This document shows positions 24,864 to 34,404 of a DNA stretch of 64,000 nucleotides, piece by piece. The notes beneath the pieces are model-generated. The model was not told the DNA's origin and did not search any database. It saw nothing but the letters and a program-made list of their open reading frames with translations. Both the position numbers and the translations under genes were made by a program. The DNA is from Nitrobacteraceae bacterium AZCC 2146 (GTDB lineage: Bacteria > Pseudomonadota > Alphaproteobacteria > Rhizobiales > Xanthobacteraceae): positions 2,418,001 to 2,482,000 of the forward strand of contig JBAGRP010000001.1 in assembly GCA_036924855.1 (NCBI GenBank), given 5' to 3'. Each line of letters opens with the position of its first letter. Positions within the stretch are counted from its first letter, which is position 1.

Positions 24864-27416
24864 CTATGCGAAGTGGAAGTCACGCTGATCAAGCGCAGCG
24901 AGTTTCACGTTCTTTAACGTCAGCGTATCGCTTTGGTGATCTGCGATGACAACGTCCTGCCCAACCTGTGACGCGTGAGACAGCACGTCGGCAAAGTTGT
25001 CGAAAACGCTCTTGCTGAACTGCACAACATCATGACCACGCCAGCTTGCCTGGAAGTCGTTGATGACGTCCTTTCCGAAGTTGGGCGCAAACACGAAGGT
25101 GTCAGTGCCTCCATGCCCGCTGAGCAGGTCATTCCCGGAACTGCTATTCAGCGTGTCGTTGCCGGTCGTGCCAAAGACAGCAGAGCTGGAGGTTGTAACG
25201 CTACCGTCTGTGACCTTAGCCGTGAAGTTATGCACCGTATCCGAAACAGCAGACGCGGTTTTGAAGGTCCACGTACCATCGGCAGCTGCCGTGGCTGTCC
25301 CCAACGCCCCCGAGTTGGTGCCGTCGTAGATCTTGACCTGGCTGTAAGCGTCCGCGGTACCCTTGAAGGTCACCGTATCGTTCCAGCTCTGATAGAGGCT
25401 GGTGAACGTGACCGCGGAGGTACCCGCGTGCGAGCTGACCGTCTCGGTCAGCGACGCAGACGCTGCGCTCGTGTTGCCGGCGACATCGACAGCTTTGGAC
25501 ATAAAGCTATGGGCGCCGTCCGTCAGGGTGCCAGTGTCGTATTTCCAGACCCCGCTGCCATCCGTTGTAGCGGACCCGATCTGTTTGCCACCATCGAAAA
25601 TATTGATGGAGCTGTTCGCTTCGGCGGTGCCTGACAAGGTCAAGTGGTCCGAACCGGTAACGGCGCCGATGGGGTTGCTGGTGTTCGGCGAGAAGGCCCC
25701 GATCGTCGGCGCGTTCGGCGCATGAGTGTCGATCGTGACCCCAAGGGCCGCGGAAGCCGCACTGGTATGACCGGCAGAATCCGCAGTCTTTGCTGTCAGA
25801 CTGTGATCGCCATCCGCCAGGGTGGCAGTGGTGTAGTTCCACGCCCCACTGCTGTTCGCCGTCGCGGTACCGACCTGCTTGGCACCATCGAAGACCTCCA
25901 CGATGCTGTTGGCCGTCGCGGTACCGGTGACAGTCAAGGTGCTGTCATTGGTAATATGATCGCCAACCTTGCCGCTATCGTTGGAGAACGAAACGATCTT
26001 CGGCGCAGACAACGAACTCGGCGCGGTCGGGGTGGTGGGCGAAGTTGGGGTGGTCGGTGCGCCGATGACCGGATCAAGAGGCGCCGAAACCGCGCTGACA
26101 TTACCGGCAGCATCTGTTGCCGTTGCCGTCAAGGCGTGAGCTCCGGTCGCCAGCGCCGCCGTAGTTACCGTCCAGGCACCGCTGCTGTTGGTCGTTGCAG
26201 TACCGACCACGGTCGTTCCGTCAAAAACCTTCACCGCACTGTTAGCTTCAGCCGTTCCGGTCAATGTCACCAGATTACCGTTGACGATCGAGTCACCGGT
26301 TTCGATGGGCGCGTTGGGAGCAACCGTATCGATCTTCACAGCGAGAACCGTCGACGCCGCGCTGGTTTGACCCGTCGCGCTGGTGGCCTTCGCCGTCAGA
26401 CTGTGGCTCCCATCTGCAAGGGTACCGGTGGTAAGGCTCCATGCCCCGCTGCTGTTCGCCGTCGCGGAACCGACCTGCGTCGTGCCGTCGAATACCTTCA
26501 CGGTGCTGTTCGCCACGGCCGTTCCGGTGAGGGTCAAGGTCTTGTCGTTGGTAATGCCGTCGCCAACCGTGCCGCTGTCGTTGGAGAACGAAGCGATGTG
26601 CGGCGCGTCGGGTGCGGCTGGTTGAGTGGGCGTGGACGGCGAGCCCGCCGCAGGCTGACCCGTCGTGGTCAAGCCTTGCGCCAACGAGGCCCCGTCATTG
26701 ACGTTCCCTGTGTAGATGGGAGAATTCAGGTTGAAGTCTGTTGCCCCCCAAGCGCCGCCACCGACGTGGTTGTTCGTTATCGAAACTCCTGTAATCGAAC
26801 CGCCAGTGAATTGGGCATCGGAGTATATCGTATATCCGCCGCCGACGAGAAGGTTGTTATCAACACTGATGTTCGAGATCGGTCCGAAATAATTGTCAAT
26901 CATGACAGCCGAGGTCTGATCGAAGGAATTAATGACGGTGTTGTGCGTGATCGTTGCGTTGGAAATGCCGCCGTCAATCTGGATGCCGTCGTAATGTGGC
27001 GATCCTGACGCCTTCAGGTCGTGAATGTAATTGTCCTGGATCAGGGAGTTATTACCCTGCAATGTGATACCGTTTTCCACATTGTAGATATTGTTGGCAA
27101 TAAACGTGCCCTGACCGGCGATACCACTCGATCCGTCATTACCGCTGCCGACGCCGTTGATATCGCAGTTCTGAACGACCGCGCCCGTAACCCCGGTTGC
27201 GATCTTGACCACATAAAAGCTGGTGGAGGTTACTTTACAATCAATCAACGTCACGTTCGGCGCGTTGATGTAAACTGTGCCGTGAATGTCGAGACCGGAA
27301 ATGACCGCCCCGGCAGTATTGACGACGACATCGCCCGACGGCAGCAAGGTTACGCCCGCAGGCACGCCTGTATTCGTTGCATCGGGCCATCCACCCGTTG
27401 AAGTACTAGTAGCCAA
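24864..27416 (-). CDS. Secreted beta-helix / Ig-like repeat / RTX protein, probable type I secretion substrate
   Basis: An 850-residue modular protein. Residues 1-245 form a right-handed parallel beta-helix of the pectate-lyase-like kind (SPHYDGIQIDGGISNATITH with many N-x-T/I turns). About 270-750 hold five bacterial Ig-like repeats, each with a TLTGTA-ANS-VKVFDG core, split by a Pro/Thr linker near 450. The last 100 residues carry RTX-type Gly-Asp turns (GNDTLNSSSGNDLLSGHGG) and a C-terminal FNF/FHFA-like end. There is no N-terminal signal, which fits type I export by the pair encoded immediately downstream. It may be a polysaccharide-acting or matrix protein; catalytic activity is not proven by motifs. 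Confidence 0.87.
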   Translation of the reverse strand: MATSTSTGGWPDATNTGVPAGVTLLPSGDVVVNTAGAVISGLDIHGTVYINAPNVTLIDCKVTSTSFYVVKIATGVTGAVVQNCDINGVGSGNDGSSGIAGQGTFIANNIYNVENGITLQGNNSLIQDNYIHDLKASGSPHYDGIQIDGGISNATITHNTVINSFDQTSAVMIDNYFGPISNISVDNNLLVGGGYTIYSDAQFTGGSITGVSITNNHVGGGAWGATDFNLNSPIYTGNVNDGASLAQGLTTTGQPAAGSPSTPTQPAAPDAPHIASFSNDSGTVGDGITNDKTLTLTGTAVANSTVKVFDGTTQVGSATANSSGAWSLTTGTLADGSHSLTAKATSATGQTSAASTVLAVKIDTVAPNAPIETGDSIVNGNLVTLTGTAEANSAVKVFDGTTVVGTATTNSSGAWTVTTAALATGAHALTATATDAAGNVSAVSAPLDPVIGAPTTPTSPTTPTAPSSLSAPKIVSFSNDSGKVGDHITNDSTLTVTGTATANSIVEVFDGAKQVGTATANSSGAWNYTTATLADGDHSLTAKTADSAGHTSAASAALGVTIDTHAPNAPTIGAFSPNTSNPIGAVTGSDHLTLSGTAEANSSINIFDGGKQIGSATTDGSGVWKYDTGTLTDGAHSFMSKAVDVAGNTSAASASLTETVSSHAGTSAVTFTSLYQSWNDTVTFKGTADAYSQVKIYDGTNSGALGTATAAADGTWTFKTASAVSDTVHNFTAKVTDGSVTTSSSAVFGTTGNDTLNSSSGNDLLSGHGGTDTFVFAPNFGKDVINDFQASWRGHDVVQFSKSVFDNFADVLSHASQVGQDVVIADHQSDTLTLKNVKLAALDQRDFHFA

Positions 27417-28118
27417 TGCGATTCTCCATCGATTGTTTCAGTTATCAGCCGATACGACGTGTGCTCAAAATCTCTTGTCCCCGAACACCACGTGCGCATC
27501 ATTGCTGGCGGAAGGTAGTGGTCCATCGGCGGCGGCTTTTTTGGGACAAGACGGCGGCTCGGATGAGGTGATTTTTGATTCCACGGCCAAATTCACCCTT
27601 CGGAAAGTTTAAATGGCGCGATAACCCGTTTAGTATTCAGGCAATTTCAATAATTATACCGCCGCGGAAAAAACATTTGGGCGGCGCACCATTTAGGTAA
27701 CATGGAACAGAAAACTGGCTCGCCCGGCTGCTGGTACTTTTTTCAGCCCGTAGATGCATTGGCCCGATGCAATTTCTGTTGCCGATTCGAAATCTAAGGC
27801 AAGAAAGATAAACGTCCGCATTCGCGAGTACCAAGCTGCATCTTTAGACAGAGACAGGTGGATAAATTACCTTCGCCAGACGATGAAAGAATAGTGCCTA
27901 CATCTTTAAATAAGATTATTGATATATTTCTCGTTTTACGGATAATCTGACCCTGCATTAATGACTTATTACTTAGGTACTTAATATTTTAAAGGACCTC
28001 TACTCCCGCATGCTCCAAATGAGCCGCAAAATCAGGATGTCCCGCCGATTCGACCGCAAGCGAGCAGTGAGAAGGCCAGACTCGCCGTTCAGCAGAGCCT
28101 AACTTCAGCTTTTCAATT
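27417..28118. other. Intergenic region between the two beta-helix genes, no recognised gene
   Basis: About 700 bases. It is AT-rich around 27870-27995 and should contain the promoter of the RTX gene. A 30-codon basic ORF at 28010-28102 lacks a well-placed ribosome-binding site. No repeat or RNA was recognised. Confidence 0.45.
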
Positions 28119-29015
28119 CTACCTCAATACCCTCCCCGTCAGGTCATCGACGTTGCCGAACCATTCTGGAACGTTCTTCACAAAGGATCTGTATCCCCAT
28201 CGCCCCTTGCCCAGGCGATTGCCGGTGAATGACACCCCCGAAATCGTACCGCCGCTGAACTGGCCGTCAGAATATACCGTATAACCACCGCCAATGAGCC
28301 GGTTGCTGTCCACCGCGATGTTAGAGATCGCCCCGAAATAGCTATCGATCATTACAGCAGAGGTCTGGGCGTGCGAATTGATAACGGTATTGTGCCTAAT
28401 CACGACATCCGAAACTCCACCATCGATTTGGATGCCGTCGTAGTGCGGAGATCCTGACGCAAGGAGGTCGTGGATGTAATTATCCAGGATAGTGGCACTG
28501 CCGGTCAGCGTCATGCCGTTCTCAACGTGATGAATGTTGTTTCGTAAAAATGTCCCCGAGCCTCGGATACCGTTTGAGCCCTCGTTGTGAATGCCGGTGC
28601 CGTCAATCTCACAATCTTGGATTACCACACCCTGCATCCCTGACTTGATTCCGACCACGTCAAACTTGGCCGCTCTTATGCGGCTATTCGTCAGCGTCAC
28701 ATTCGGCGCGTTGACCTCGACGGCGCCACGGATGTCGAGGCCGGAAACGACAGCGCCAGCTTGACTAATGACGAGGTCCCCGCTTGGCTCGAGAACAATC
28801 CCCGCCGGCACTCCCGTGTTGGTGGCATCCGGCCATCCTTTCGCGGATCTTTTTCCTGCCGGAACTGCGGGCGCCAGTTCGCTTCCAATATTTTCAGCAA
28901 AAGAACGGGGAATTTGCGCTGCAATCAGGACACAAGTTACACAAGACGAAATGACAAGCGACATCCACAGTTGAAGATTGATCAAATTGGACCGCCGCGC
29001 GCTGTGCGTGCTCAT
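28119..29015 (-). CDS. Beta-helix protein with Sec-type signal, short paralogue of the RTX protein N-terminus
   Basis: A 298-residue protein whose residues about 60-285 match the first 240 residues of the 24864-27416 product nearly line for line: GWPDATNTGVPAG, APNVTL, ASGSPHYDGIQIDGG and QTSAVMID are shared. In contrast it starts with a hydrophobic segment (LWMSLVISSCVTCVLIAAQI then PRSFAEN) that looks like a signal peptide, and it has no Ig repeats and no RTX tail. It would therefore be exported by Sec rather than type I. ATG 29015 avoids overlap with the glycosyltransferase stop; an in-frame start at 29063 is possible. Predicted role: polysaccharide lyase-like or processing enzyme; active-site residues were not confirmed. 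Confidence 0.83.
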   Translation of the reverse strand: MSTHSARRSNLINLQLWMSLVISSCVTCVLIAAQIPRSFAENIGSELAPAVPAGKRSAKGWPDATNTGVPAGIVLEPSGDLVISQAGAVVSGLDIRGAVEVNAPNVTLTNSRIRAAKFDVVGIKSGMQGVVIQDCEIDGTGIHNEGSNGIRGSGTFLRNNIHHVENGMTLTGSATILDNYIHDLLASGSPHYDGIQIDGGVSDVVIRHNTVINSHAQTSAVMIDSYFGAISNIAVDSNRLIGGGYTVYSDGQFSGGTISGVSFTGNRLGKGRWGYRSFVKNVPEWFGNVDDLTGRVLR

Positions 29016-29022
29016 CGTTGCA

Positions 29023-30066
29023 TCAGGATGTTTGGCGATGCCAACTGGGACGGCCCAATTCACCTTTCAGGCCTGCCCATACGCCTTCAAGCGTGGCGAG
29101 GAAATTGTTTGGCGCCCAGCCAAGCAGAAACCGGACCGCATACAAGAGAGAAACAAGGACACGAACAGGCAACGCCCACGGAAAATGTCTGCGGACGAAA
29201 TGAATGCCATTACGATGTTGCAGGTAGACCGACAGTCTGGACATTCCTGCGAAGTTTCTCGCTGATCCAGTCGTCGTACCTCGTTTATGTCCGACGATGG
29301 ACTCGCTCGCGTAACCGAGCCCCGACGCCTTTGCGCGCACCCCCCAGTCCAAATCCTCAAAGAACAGGAAGTAGCTTTCATCCATGAGGCCAATCTGCTC
29401 AATGCAGCGCCGTGTCACATACATGGACGCCCCGGAAGGACAGTCCATCGCGGCCTCGATCGCAAGCAGGTTATGAGGCGCGTCGAGACGCTCACCTAAC
29501 CCGATAGCGATGCTTCTTGCTGCAAACCTCTGCCAGTGAAGCCCCCCGCGAAAACGAACCTGGTCCGACTTTCCTGCTTCAAGAATCGTGCTTCCGACCA
29601 TTCCCTTCCGCCCAGTTTCCGCACGCTCCACGAGCGCCGCAAGCGCGTACGGTTCGGGCTCCGTATCGGGGTTTAGAATCCAGATCCCCTTCCAGCCGGA
29701 AATATTCAGAACTTGACCAAGCCAGGCGTTGATACCGCCGGCATACCCCAAATTTTCGTTGGCACACCCCACCCATATATTCGATGACCTCGCTCGAAAG
29801 CGCAGATGCCGAACGTCAAGGAAACGGCTGGTTTCAGATTCACGCGATTTCCCGTGCTCCTCAACCGCCACGCACGGCCCCTGTCCTTCGATCAATCCAT
29901 CGATGAGCCGCCGGTAAGCGTCTTCGCCGCCATTCTCACAAATGAAAACATCAAAATTCGGGTCGATCCCCGCGCCCGAAAGTGCCACCAGACATCCCCT
30001 AATGTCCGCCGAATTGCGAAAGCCAACGATCAGTACCGCGACCTGCGCCGTGGAATCTGCGATCAT
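29023..30066 (-). CDS. Glycosyltransferase family 2
   Basis: A 347-residue GT-A enzyme resembling rhamnosyltransferases of polysaccharide loci. Features: AVLIVGFRNSADIRGC at the N-terminus, NENLGYAGGINAWLGQ, the DxD-type ILNPDTEPEPYAL, then MDCPSGASMYVTRR and DESYFLFFEDLDWGVRAKASG, the standard family signature. The C-terminus is amphipathic. It lies directly upstream of the Sec-type beta-helix gene (7-nt gap), suggesting co-transcription. Donor and acceptor cannot be told from sequence. Confidence 0.9.
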   Translation of the reverse strand: MIADSTAQVAVLIVGFRNSADIRGCLVALSGAGIDPNFDVFICENGGEDAYRRLIDGLIEGQGPCVAVEEHGKSRESETSRFLDVRHLRFRARSSNIWVGCANENLGYAGGINAWLGQVLNISGWKGIWILNPDTEPEPYALAALVERAETGRKGMVGSTILEAGKSDQVRFRGGLHWQRFAARSIAIGLGERLDAPHNLLAIEAAMDCPSGASMYVTRRCIEQIGLMDESYFLFFEDLDWGVRAKASGLGYASESIVGHKRGTTTGSARNFAGMSRLSVYLQHRNGIHFVRRHFPWALPVRVLVSLLYAVRFLLGWAPNNFLATLEGVWAGLKGELGRPSWHRQTS

Positions 30067-30391
30067 CTAGATTACTCCTCTCGAAGCTCCGCGATACCGC
30101 TGGCTGCCAAACGTCAGGCTTCAAATCGAAGCCTTCACCATCCAACTATTCAATTTCTTCAAGGATATTAGAGACGCGAGGGCTACGATACTTCATAATA
30201 TGCTAGAGCGCAGGCTTTATTTAAATTAACACGGGGGTTAGATTAAATAGCGCCGCTGACGGAGACCCCTAATAGCCCATGCAACCTCCATTGCGCTGCA
30301 CAACCGGTGAGCCATGGGTCCGTCCATATTAGGATCTGAACATACCGCGTAGCGGCAAGCTCACCTTCCGAGCCAAAGATCACCGCAAGCG
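30067..30391. other. Divergent intergenic region, no recognised gene
   Basis: About 325 bases between the leftward glycosyltransferase and the rightward FkbM methyltransferase, locally AT-rich around 30190-30245. It should hold both promoters; no other feature was seen. Confidence 0.5.
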
Positions 30392-31201
30392 TTGAAAACA
30401 ATGGAACGGCAAACGGAAATGAACACAAAAGCCCTGGCGCGTTTCCTCTATGCCAATATTCCTGGGCTTGCCGCTATCCGATTCGCAGCGAAGGATCTGG
30501 CAGCATCCTATTTCTCCAAGCCGGAGTACCACGGGGTCGTCTGGCTTTCCATAAAGGACGGCTTGATTGTAGACGTCGGAGCCAATCGTGGACAAAGCAT
30601 AGTAGCATTCAAGAGGCTCGGACCACAAGCCAACATCATAGCCTTCGAACCCGAACCAAGATCAGCCAAGCGGCTGGCAACGCGCTATCAAAAAGACCGA
30701 AACGTAGCGGTGCATGAGTGCGCACTCAGCGGAAGAGCCGGGATCGTAACATTCTTCGTTCCCTCCTACGGCATATGGGATTGTGACGGCATGGCTGCGA
30801 CCGATCACAAGGCGGCAACCGAATGGCTCAGCGATCCTGGTCGGATGTATCGCTATGACCCCACCAAACTGACGGTGGCAGAGCATCAAGTGGCGTGCAA
30901 GACACTTGACTCCTACGGACTATCGCCCGTCCTGATCAAACTCCACGCTCAAGGTGCGGAACTGGATATTCTAAAGGGTTCGTTGCAAACCATCCAACAA
31001 CATAGACCGGCACTGATGTGCGCTTTTCCTTCGCCCGCGGTGACATCGTTCCTTGCCGATGTTGGCTATCAGCCGCACACTTACCGCGATGGACACTTTA
31101 CGCCCGGAACAGCAAAACCACCTGTCACCTTTACCTGGTATTTCACAGACGACCATCTGCGAAGTTTGCCGCCCGGCACGAACTCCGCTCGCGACATCTG
31201 A
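30392..31201 (+). CDS. FkbM-family methyltransferase
   Basis: A 269-residue SAM-dependent methyltransferase. The SAM motif I is LIVDVGANRGQSIVAFKRL near residue 57, followed by NIIAFEPEPRSAKRL. The FkbM-type C-terminal part follows with KTLDSYGLSPVLIKLHAQGA. Enzymes of this family methylate sugar hydroxyls in polysaccharides and natural products. Start uncertain: ATG 30392, 30401 and 30419 are all in frame and none has a strong ribosome-binding site. It converges with the Wzy-like gene 66 nt downstream. Confidence 0.85.
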   Translation: MKTMERQTEMNTKALARFLYANIPGLAAIRFAAKDLAASYFSKPEYHGVVWLSIKDGLIVDVGANRGQSIVAFKRLGPQANIIAFEPEPRSAKRLATRYQKDRNVAVHECALSGRAGIVTFFVPSYGIWDCDGMAATDHKAATEWLSDPGRMYRYDPTKLTVAEHQVACKTLDSYGLSPVLIKLHAQGAELDILKGSLQTIQQHRPALMCAFPSPAVTSFLADVGYQPHTYRDGHFTPGTAKPPVTFTWYFTDDHLRSLPPGTNSARDI

Positions 31202-31266
31202 AACACGCTGTTTTGCCGAGTTCCGCGTCCGACAATCGAACGTCACCGCCACTCCGGACTGACATA

Positions 31267-32583
31267 TCATTCAAGCACGGGATGCGTCGTTCCGAGAGCC
31301 ATCTCCCGAAGCGAAGCGCGTATGCCGATGCACACCCCCCAGAAGATCCACATGTAGTTCCAGAAGTGAACGGTCAAACCAGCGAACATAAACATGAGCA
31401 GAACGACGGTGAAAGCAAGGCTCATACGTTCAGAAAAAGTGTTACGCACCTGCATCTGATAGGATCGTTTTGCAGGCAGGCAGGCCGTTACATTGGTCAA
31501 AAACAAGAATATGGATGTCGGGATACCAAAACGCAGAGCGACGACCAGCCAAACACAATCAACCGTGGAATCCAGAATATTCTGATTGAACAACTGCAGA
31601 GAGAAACCGGCGACGGGGCTTTGTGAGATCCGGTCCAACGCGGCATCCCAGATCAAGATACGATAATATCCTGTCACAGGATCAAGAGTCAGATGGGAAA
31701 TCACCCAACCGATCGGATGTTCGGACACCAGAAAAATTACCGCTAGTATCACTGCAAAAATCGTCCATAGAGCCACCCATCGAGCCCGGATTTGGAACAT
31801 CAGGTTGTTGTAAGCATATGCAGCGATGATAATCATGAAGCACATGAGCGCGGCCGACGATCGTGACACCACGCAGCCGACGAAACAAAGCGCCACAAAA
31901 ATAATGCGCCGCAGTGAATTCGCTTCCCAGAATAGGAATATCGCAGAGATAAGACTGCAAAACGTTCCAAACAGAATTGGATGATCGAAGGTTGAGGTCG
32001 CACGAACCACTCCTTCCCTGAAAACCGGCCCAAGCGCCGAAGTGCCAAACATCGCTGCTGCGACATCGTGAGCGGCCCAACGACCGGTAAGAACATCAAC
32101 AAGCGCTAATATGATCGCCGCGGTTGCTAACACCTTTAGCGCTCGAACGAATGTATTCAGCGCCGCAGGTCCAAAAAAGAATGCTCTTCCCACAACGTAA
32201 CTGGCGATAAACTCTAAACTTTCCGCGCCCGCCGACGATATTGAACTCGCGCCGCTCGTGTAGACTGCCGCACAAAGGATCCAGGCTGCCGTCAGGAAAG
32301 CGAACAGATCAGACAGGACGGTGCGGCGACCACGCTGACACAACATACCGAGAGCAGGAAGGAAAAGCAGAACAACGCCCATCCGGCCAGCTGTAAATTT
32401 TGCGCCGGCAATGTAGACATGCATTTCCCACGCCGGCAGGATGATCCCAATGAGCGCAAGCCATGCGGCTAGCGTATTAGGACGTCCCGCCGCAATCGGC
32501 AGCGGATGCGATCGACTCACTGCAGGGTGAACAGGACCCACGCGACCAGCCACATTCCCGATGCTCGTCATTCCGGCTGTCAC
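31267..32583 (-). CDS. Wzy-like polysaccharide polymerase / O-antigen ligase-type membrane protein
   Basis: A 438-residue polytopic membrane protein with about ten to eleven hydrophobic spans (for example TLAAWLALIGIILPAWEMHV, FVALCFVGCVVSRSSAALMC) and a large periplasmic loop between the later spans containing GYYRILIWDAALDRISQSPV, the usual position of the Wzy_C/O-antigen ligase loop. Polymerases have low sequence conservation, so the role rests on topology and context among flippase, co-polymerase and glycosyltransferase genes. An in-frame ATG a few codons downstream (MTSIGNV) is an equal start candidate. Confidence 0.78.
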   Translation of the reverse strand: MTAGMTSIGNVAGRVGPVHPAVSRSHPLPIAAGRPNTLAAWLALIGIILPAWEMHVYIAGAKFTAGRMGVVLLFLPALGMLCQRGRRTVLSDLFAFLTAAWILCAAVYTSGASSISSAGAESLEFIASYVVGRAFFFGPAALNTFVRALKVLATAAIILALVDVLTGRWAAHDVAAAMFGTSALGPVFREGVVRATSTFDHPILFGTFCSLISAIFLFWEANSLRRIIFVALCFVGCVVSRSSAALMCFMIIIAAYAYNNLMFQIRARWVALWTIFAVILAVIFLVSEHPIGWVISHLTLDPVTGYYRILIWDAALDRISQSPVAGFSLQLFNQNILDSTVDCVWLVVALRFGIPTSIFLFLTNVTACLPAKRSYQMQVRNTFSERMSLAFTVVLLMFMFAGLTVHFWNYMWIFWGVCIGIRASLREMALGTTHPVLE

Positions 32584-32625
32584 TCTGTACTCCCAGGCCC
32601 GTGGACTAACTACGACGGCATCGCC

Positions 32626-34104
32626 TCAAACCAATGCATCCTCACGTCGGGATCCAAATTGCGCGAAAGCCTCCGCCTTCCTGGCCACTGTGACGAACTC
32701 CGGAGACATCGACAATCCAGCATTGCCGGACGAGACACCGCTCAGAATAGCCGCGCGCCGATGCAGTATTCCGACGGTCCGATCTACAACGAGTCCGGCA
32801 GACCTGCACCACTCCCGCACCTTGCCGACGGAGGTCAGGTGCACGCCCGTCGACTCATAGTCCCCCTGCTTTTCAAATCTTCGGTTGCGCATATTCCTCC
32901 AAATCGCGGGAATGCAACGCATGTTTGGGCTCTGCACAATGAACGATGCATGGAGTCCGCCGACGTCCGCGAACAAGGAGAGTACTTCAACCGGGTTGGG
33001 AATGAGATGGAGCACATTCAGATAGAGGACGCAGTCGAACTTTTCTACGTCGATGGTTGCCCTTGCATGCCGGAAGTCTCCGTATACAAGTTCGACCCCT
33101 CTTAACGCCGCGCTGCTGGAGATGACCGTATCCAATGGCACGGCAACGACGCGCATTCCACGTTCCACCAACGAGATTTCCGTTGCTCCCCACCCACACC
33201 CGATAGAGAGGACGCTGCATGCCCCGTTTGGGATCGCAGAAGTGACCTCTTGGCAGACAGGTTCATAGTAATCTTTTGAGTACGCGCAATGCCAAAGTCT
33301 CGTTTCGGTATTGAACAACGTAATTTCAGCCGAATGAGGTTGGGAATTTTGCAGCAAGGCAATAATCTGTGTGCGCAGCTCCGATGCATTTACACCAACC
33401 CGGCCTATATATTTGTTGGAGAGGTGATGAACGGTGAATTCGTCTATATGTGAAATCGGAATTAGTTTTTTGTACCCGCACTGGACGTAAGGGTCGGTCG
33501 CCGCCGCGCAAAGCAGATCATATTTCCCCTCATGAGGATCAACGAGAAAGCCACCCGATTTTATGGCCTTTTCGAGTTGGACTTGCGTGAGTACATAACA
33601 AGCCGCGTGCTCGTTGGTGAAATTGGCAAGCGTAAACCCTCCTCTAGATCTGACCGTCGCAGTATCCCAATGGAAGTACGCGTGCACGTCGGGATAGTTC
33701 GCCTCGCCGGTCGCGCTCTTCTCTATCCGCAAAAATCCGGCGATTTCATTATCGTGCAGGACCGCGGCTGTATCAAGGAATGCCCGCACGTTCTTCTCAG
33801 TTATCAAGATATCATCTTCCGAATAAATGAAGATGTCATATCTATCGACGCGGTCTGCAAACAGCTTCTTGTGGGCAAAAGGAAGCGACCAGGGATTCTG
33901 GTCCGGCAAGCCCACCAGACATTCAATGCCCGTCGCAGGGCGCTTTTCAATATTGGATACGATGACAATATCCACCACATCAAACGTCATGGATTGATAT
34001 TCGTGAATGAGCCTGTCCAGATAGCGATCGTTGGAGCTCCCATAGCTCGCCAGGGCAACCAATACGCGCAACGGTGCATTCGGCTCGGTGTTCGTCAATT
34101 CCAT
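32626..34104 (-). CDS. Fusion: N-terminal glycosyltransferase-like region + C-terminal SAM methyltransferase
   Basis: A 492-residue two-part protein. The first ~270 residues look like a GT-A-type region: LRVLVALASYGSSNDRYLDR, then a metal-binding-like DIFIYSEDDILITEKN and an aromatic-rich segment NYPDVHAYFHWD. Residues about 290-480 form a class I methyltransferase with motif I in SVLSIGCGWGATEISLVERG, an acidic residue after motif II and the FDCVLYLNVLHLIPNP strand. A strong GGGGG site precedes ATG 34104. Joint transfer and methylation of one sugar (a capping step) is plausible but inferred. No premature stop separates the parts, so this is a true fusion. Confidence 0.75.
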   Translation of the reverse strand: MELTNTEPNAPLRVLVALASYGSSNDRYLDRLIHEYQSMTFDVVDIVIVSNIEKRPATGIECLVGLPDQNPWSLPFAHKKLFADRVDRYDIFIYSEDDILITEKNVRAFLDTAAVLHDNEIAGFLRIEKSATGEANYPDVHAYFHWDTATVRSRGGFTLANFTNEHAACYVLTQVQLEKAIKSGGFLVDPHEGKYDLLCAAATDPYVQCGYKKLIPISHIDEFTVHHLSNKYIGRVGVNASELRTQIIALLQNSQPHSAEITLFNTETRLWHCAYSKDYYEPVCQEVTSAIPNGACSVLSIGCGWGATEISLVERGMRVVAVPLDTVISSSAALRGVELVYGDFRHARATIDVEKFDCVLYLNVLHLIPNPVEVLSLFADVGGLHASFIVQSPNMRCIPAIWRNMRNRRFEKQGDYESTGVHLTSVGKVREWCRSAGLVVDRTVGILHRRAAILSGVSSGNAGLSMSPEFVTVARKAEAFAQFGSRREDALV

Positions 34105-34404
34105 TAGAGCCCCCTGACCTACAGGCTTGAAATCTTACCTTCTTAACCGGGCCAAAGAAGCCGGAATATATTAAACACAATAAATCATTTCTCTTGAGAT
34201 ATTATAATCGAGATTGTTTCTTATTCACAACGACGATATTATTAAATTAATTAATTTATTTGAGCCGACCGTCACGGGAGGGGATGCCATTCCGAGGCAA
34301 TACGCAACTCAACGGGGCGCTATACGCGTAAGTAAGGTCGCGCCGCAATACGCGGCTTGGGGCGACCTCGGCGTTCCCCTGCTGATGCGTTAGGTCGGAC
34401 CGCC
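34105..34404. other. AT-rich divergent intergenic region with 16-bp palindrome
   Basis: Holds the palindrome TAAATTAATTAATTTA at 34243-34258 inside a long A/T island (about 34185-34265). It separates the leftward fusion gene from the rightward GT4 gene and should carry both promoters. No ORF is supported. Confidence 0.5.

Noticed and set aside
28010..28102. 30-codon basic ORF on the plus strand
   Set aside because: The nearest purine-rich site is about 14 nt from the start, and the composition could arise by chance.
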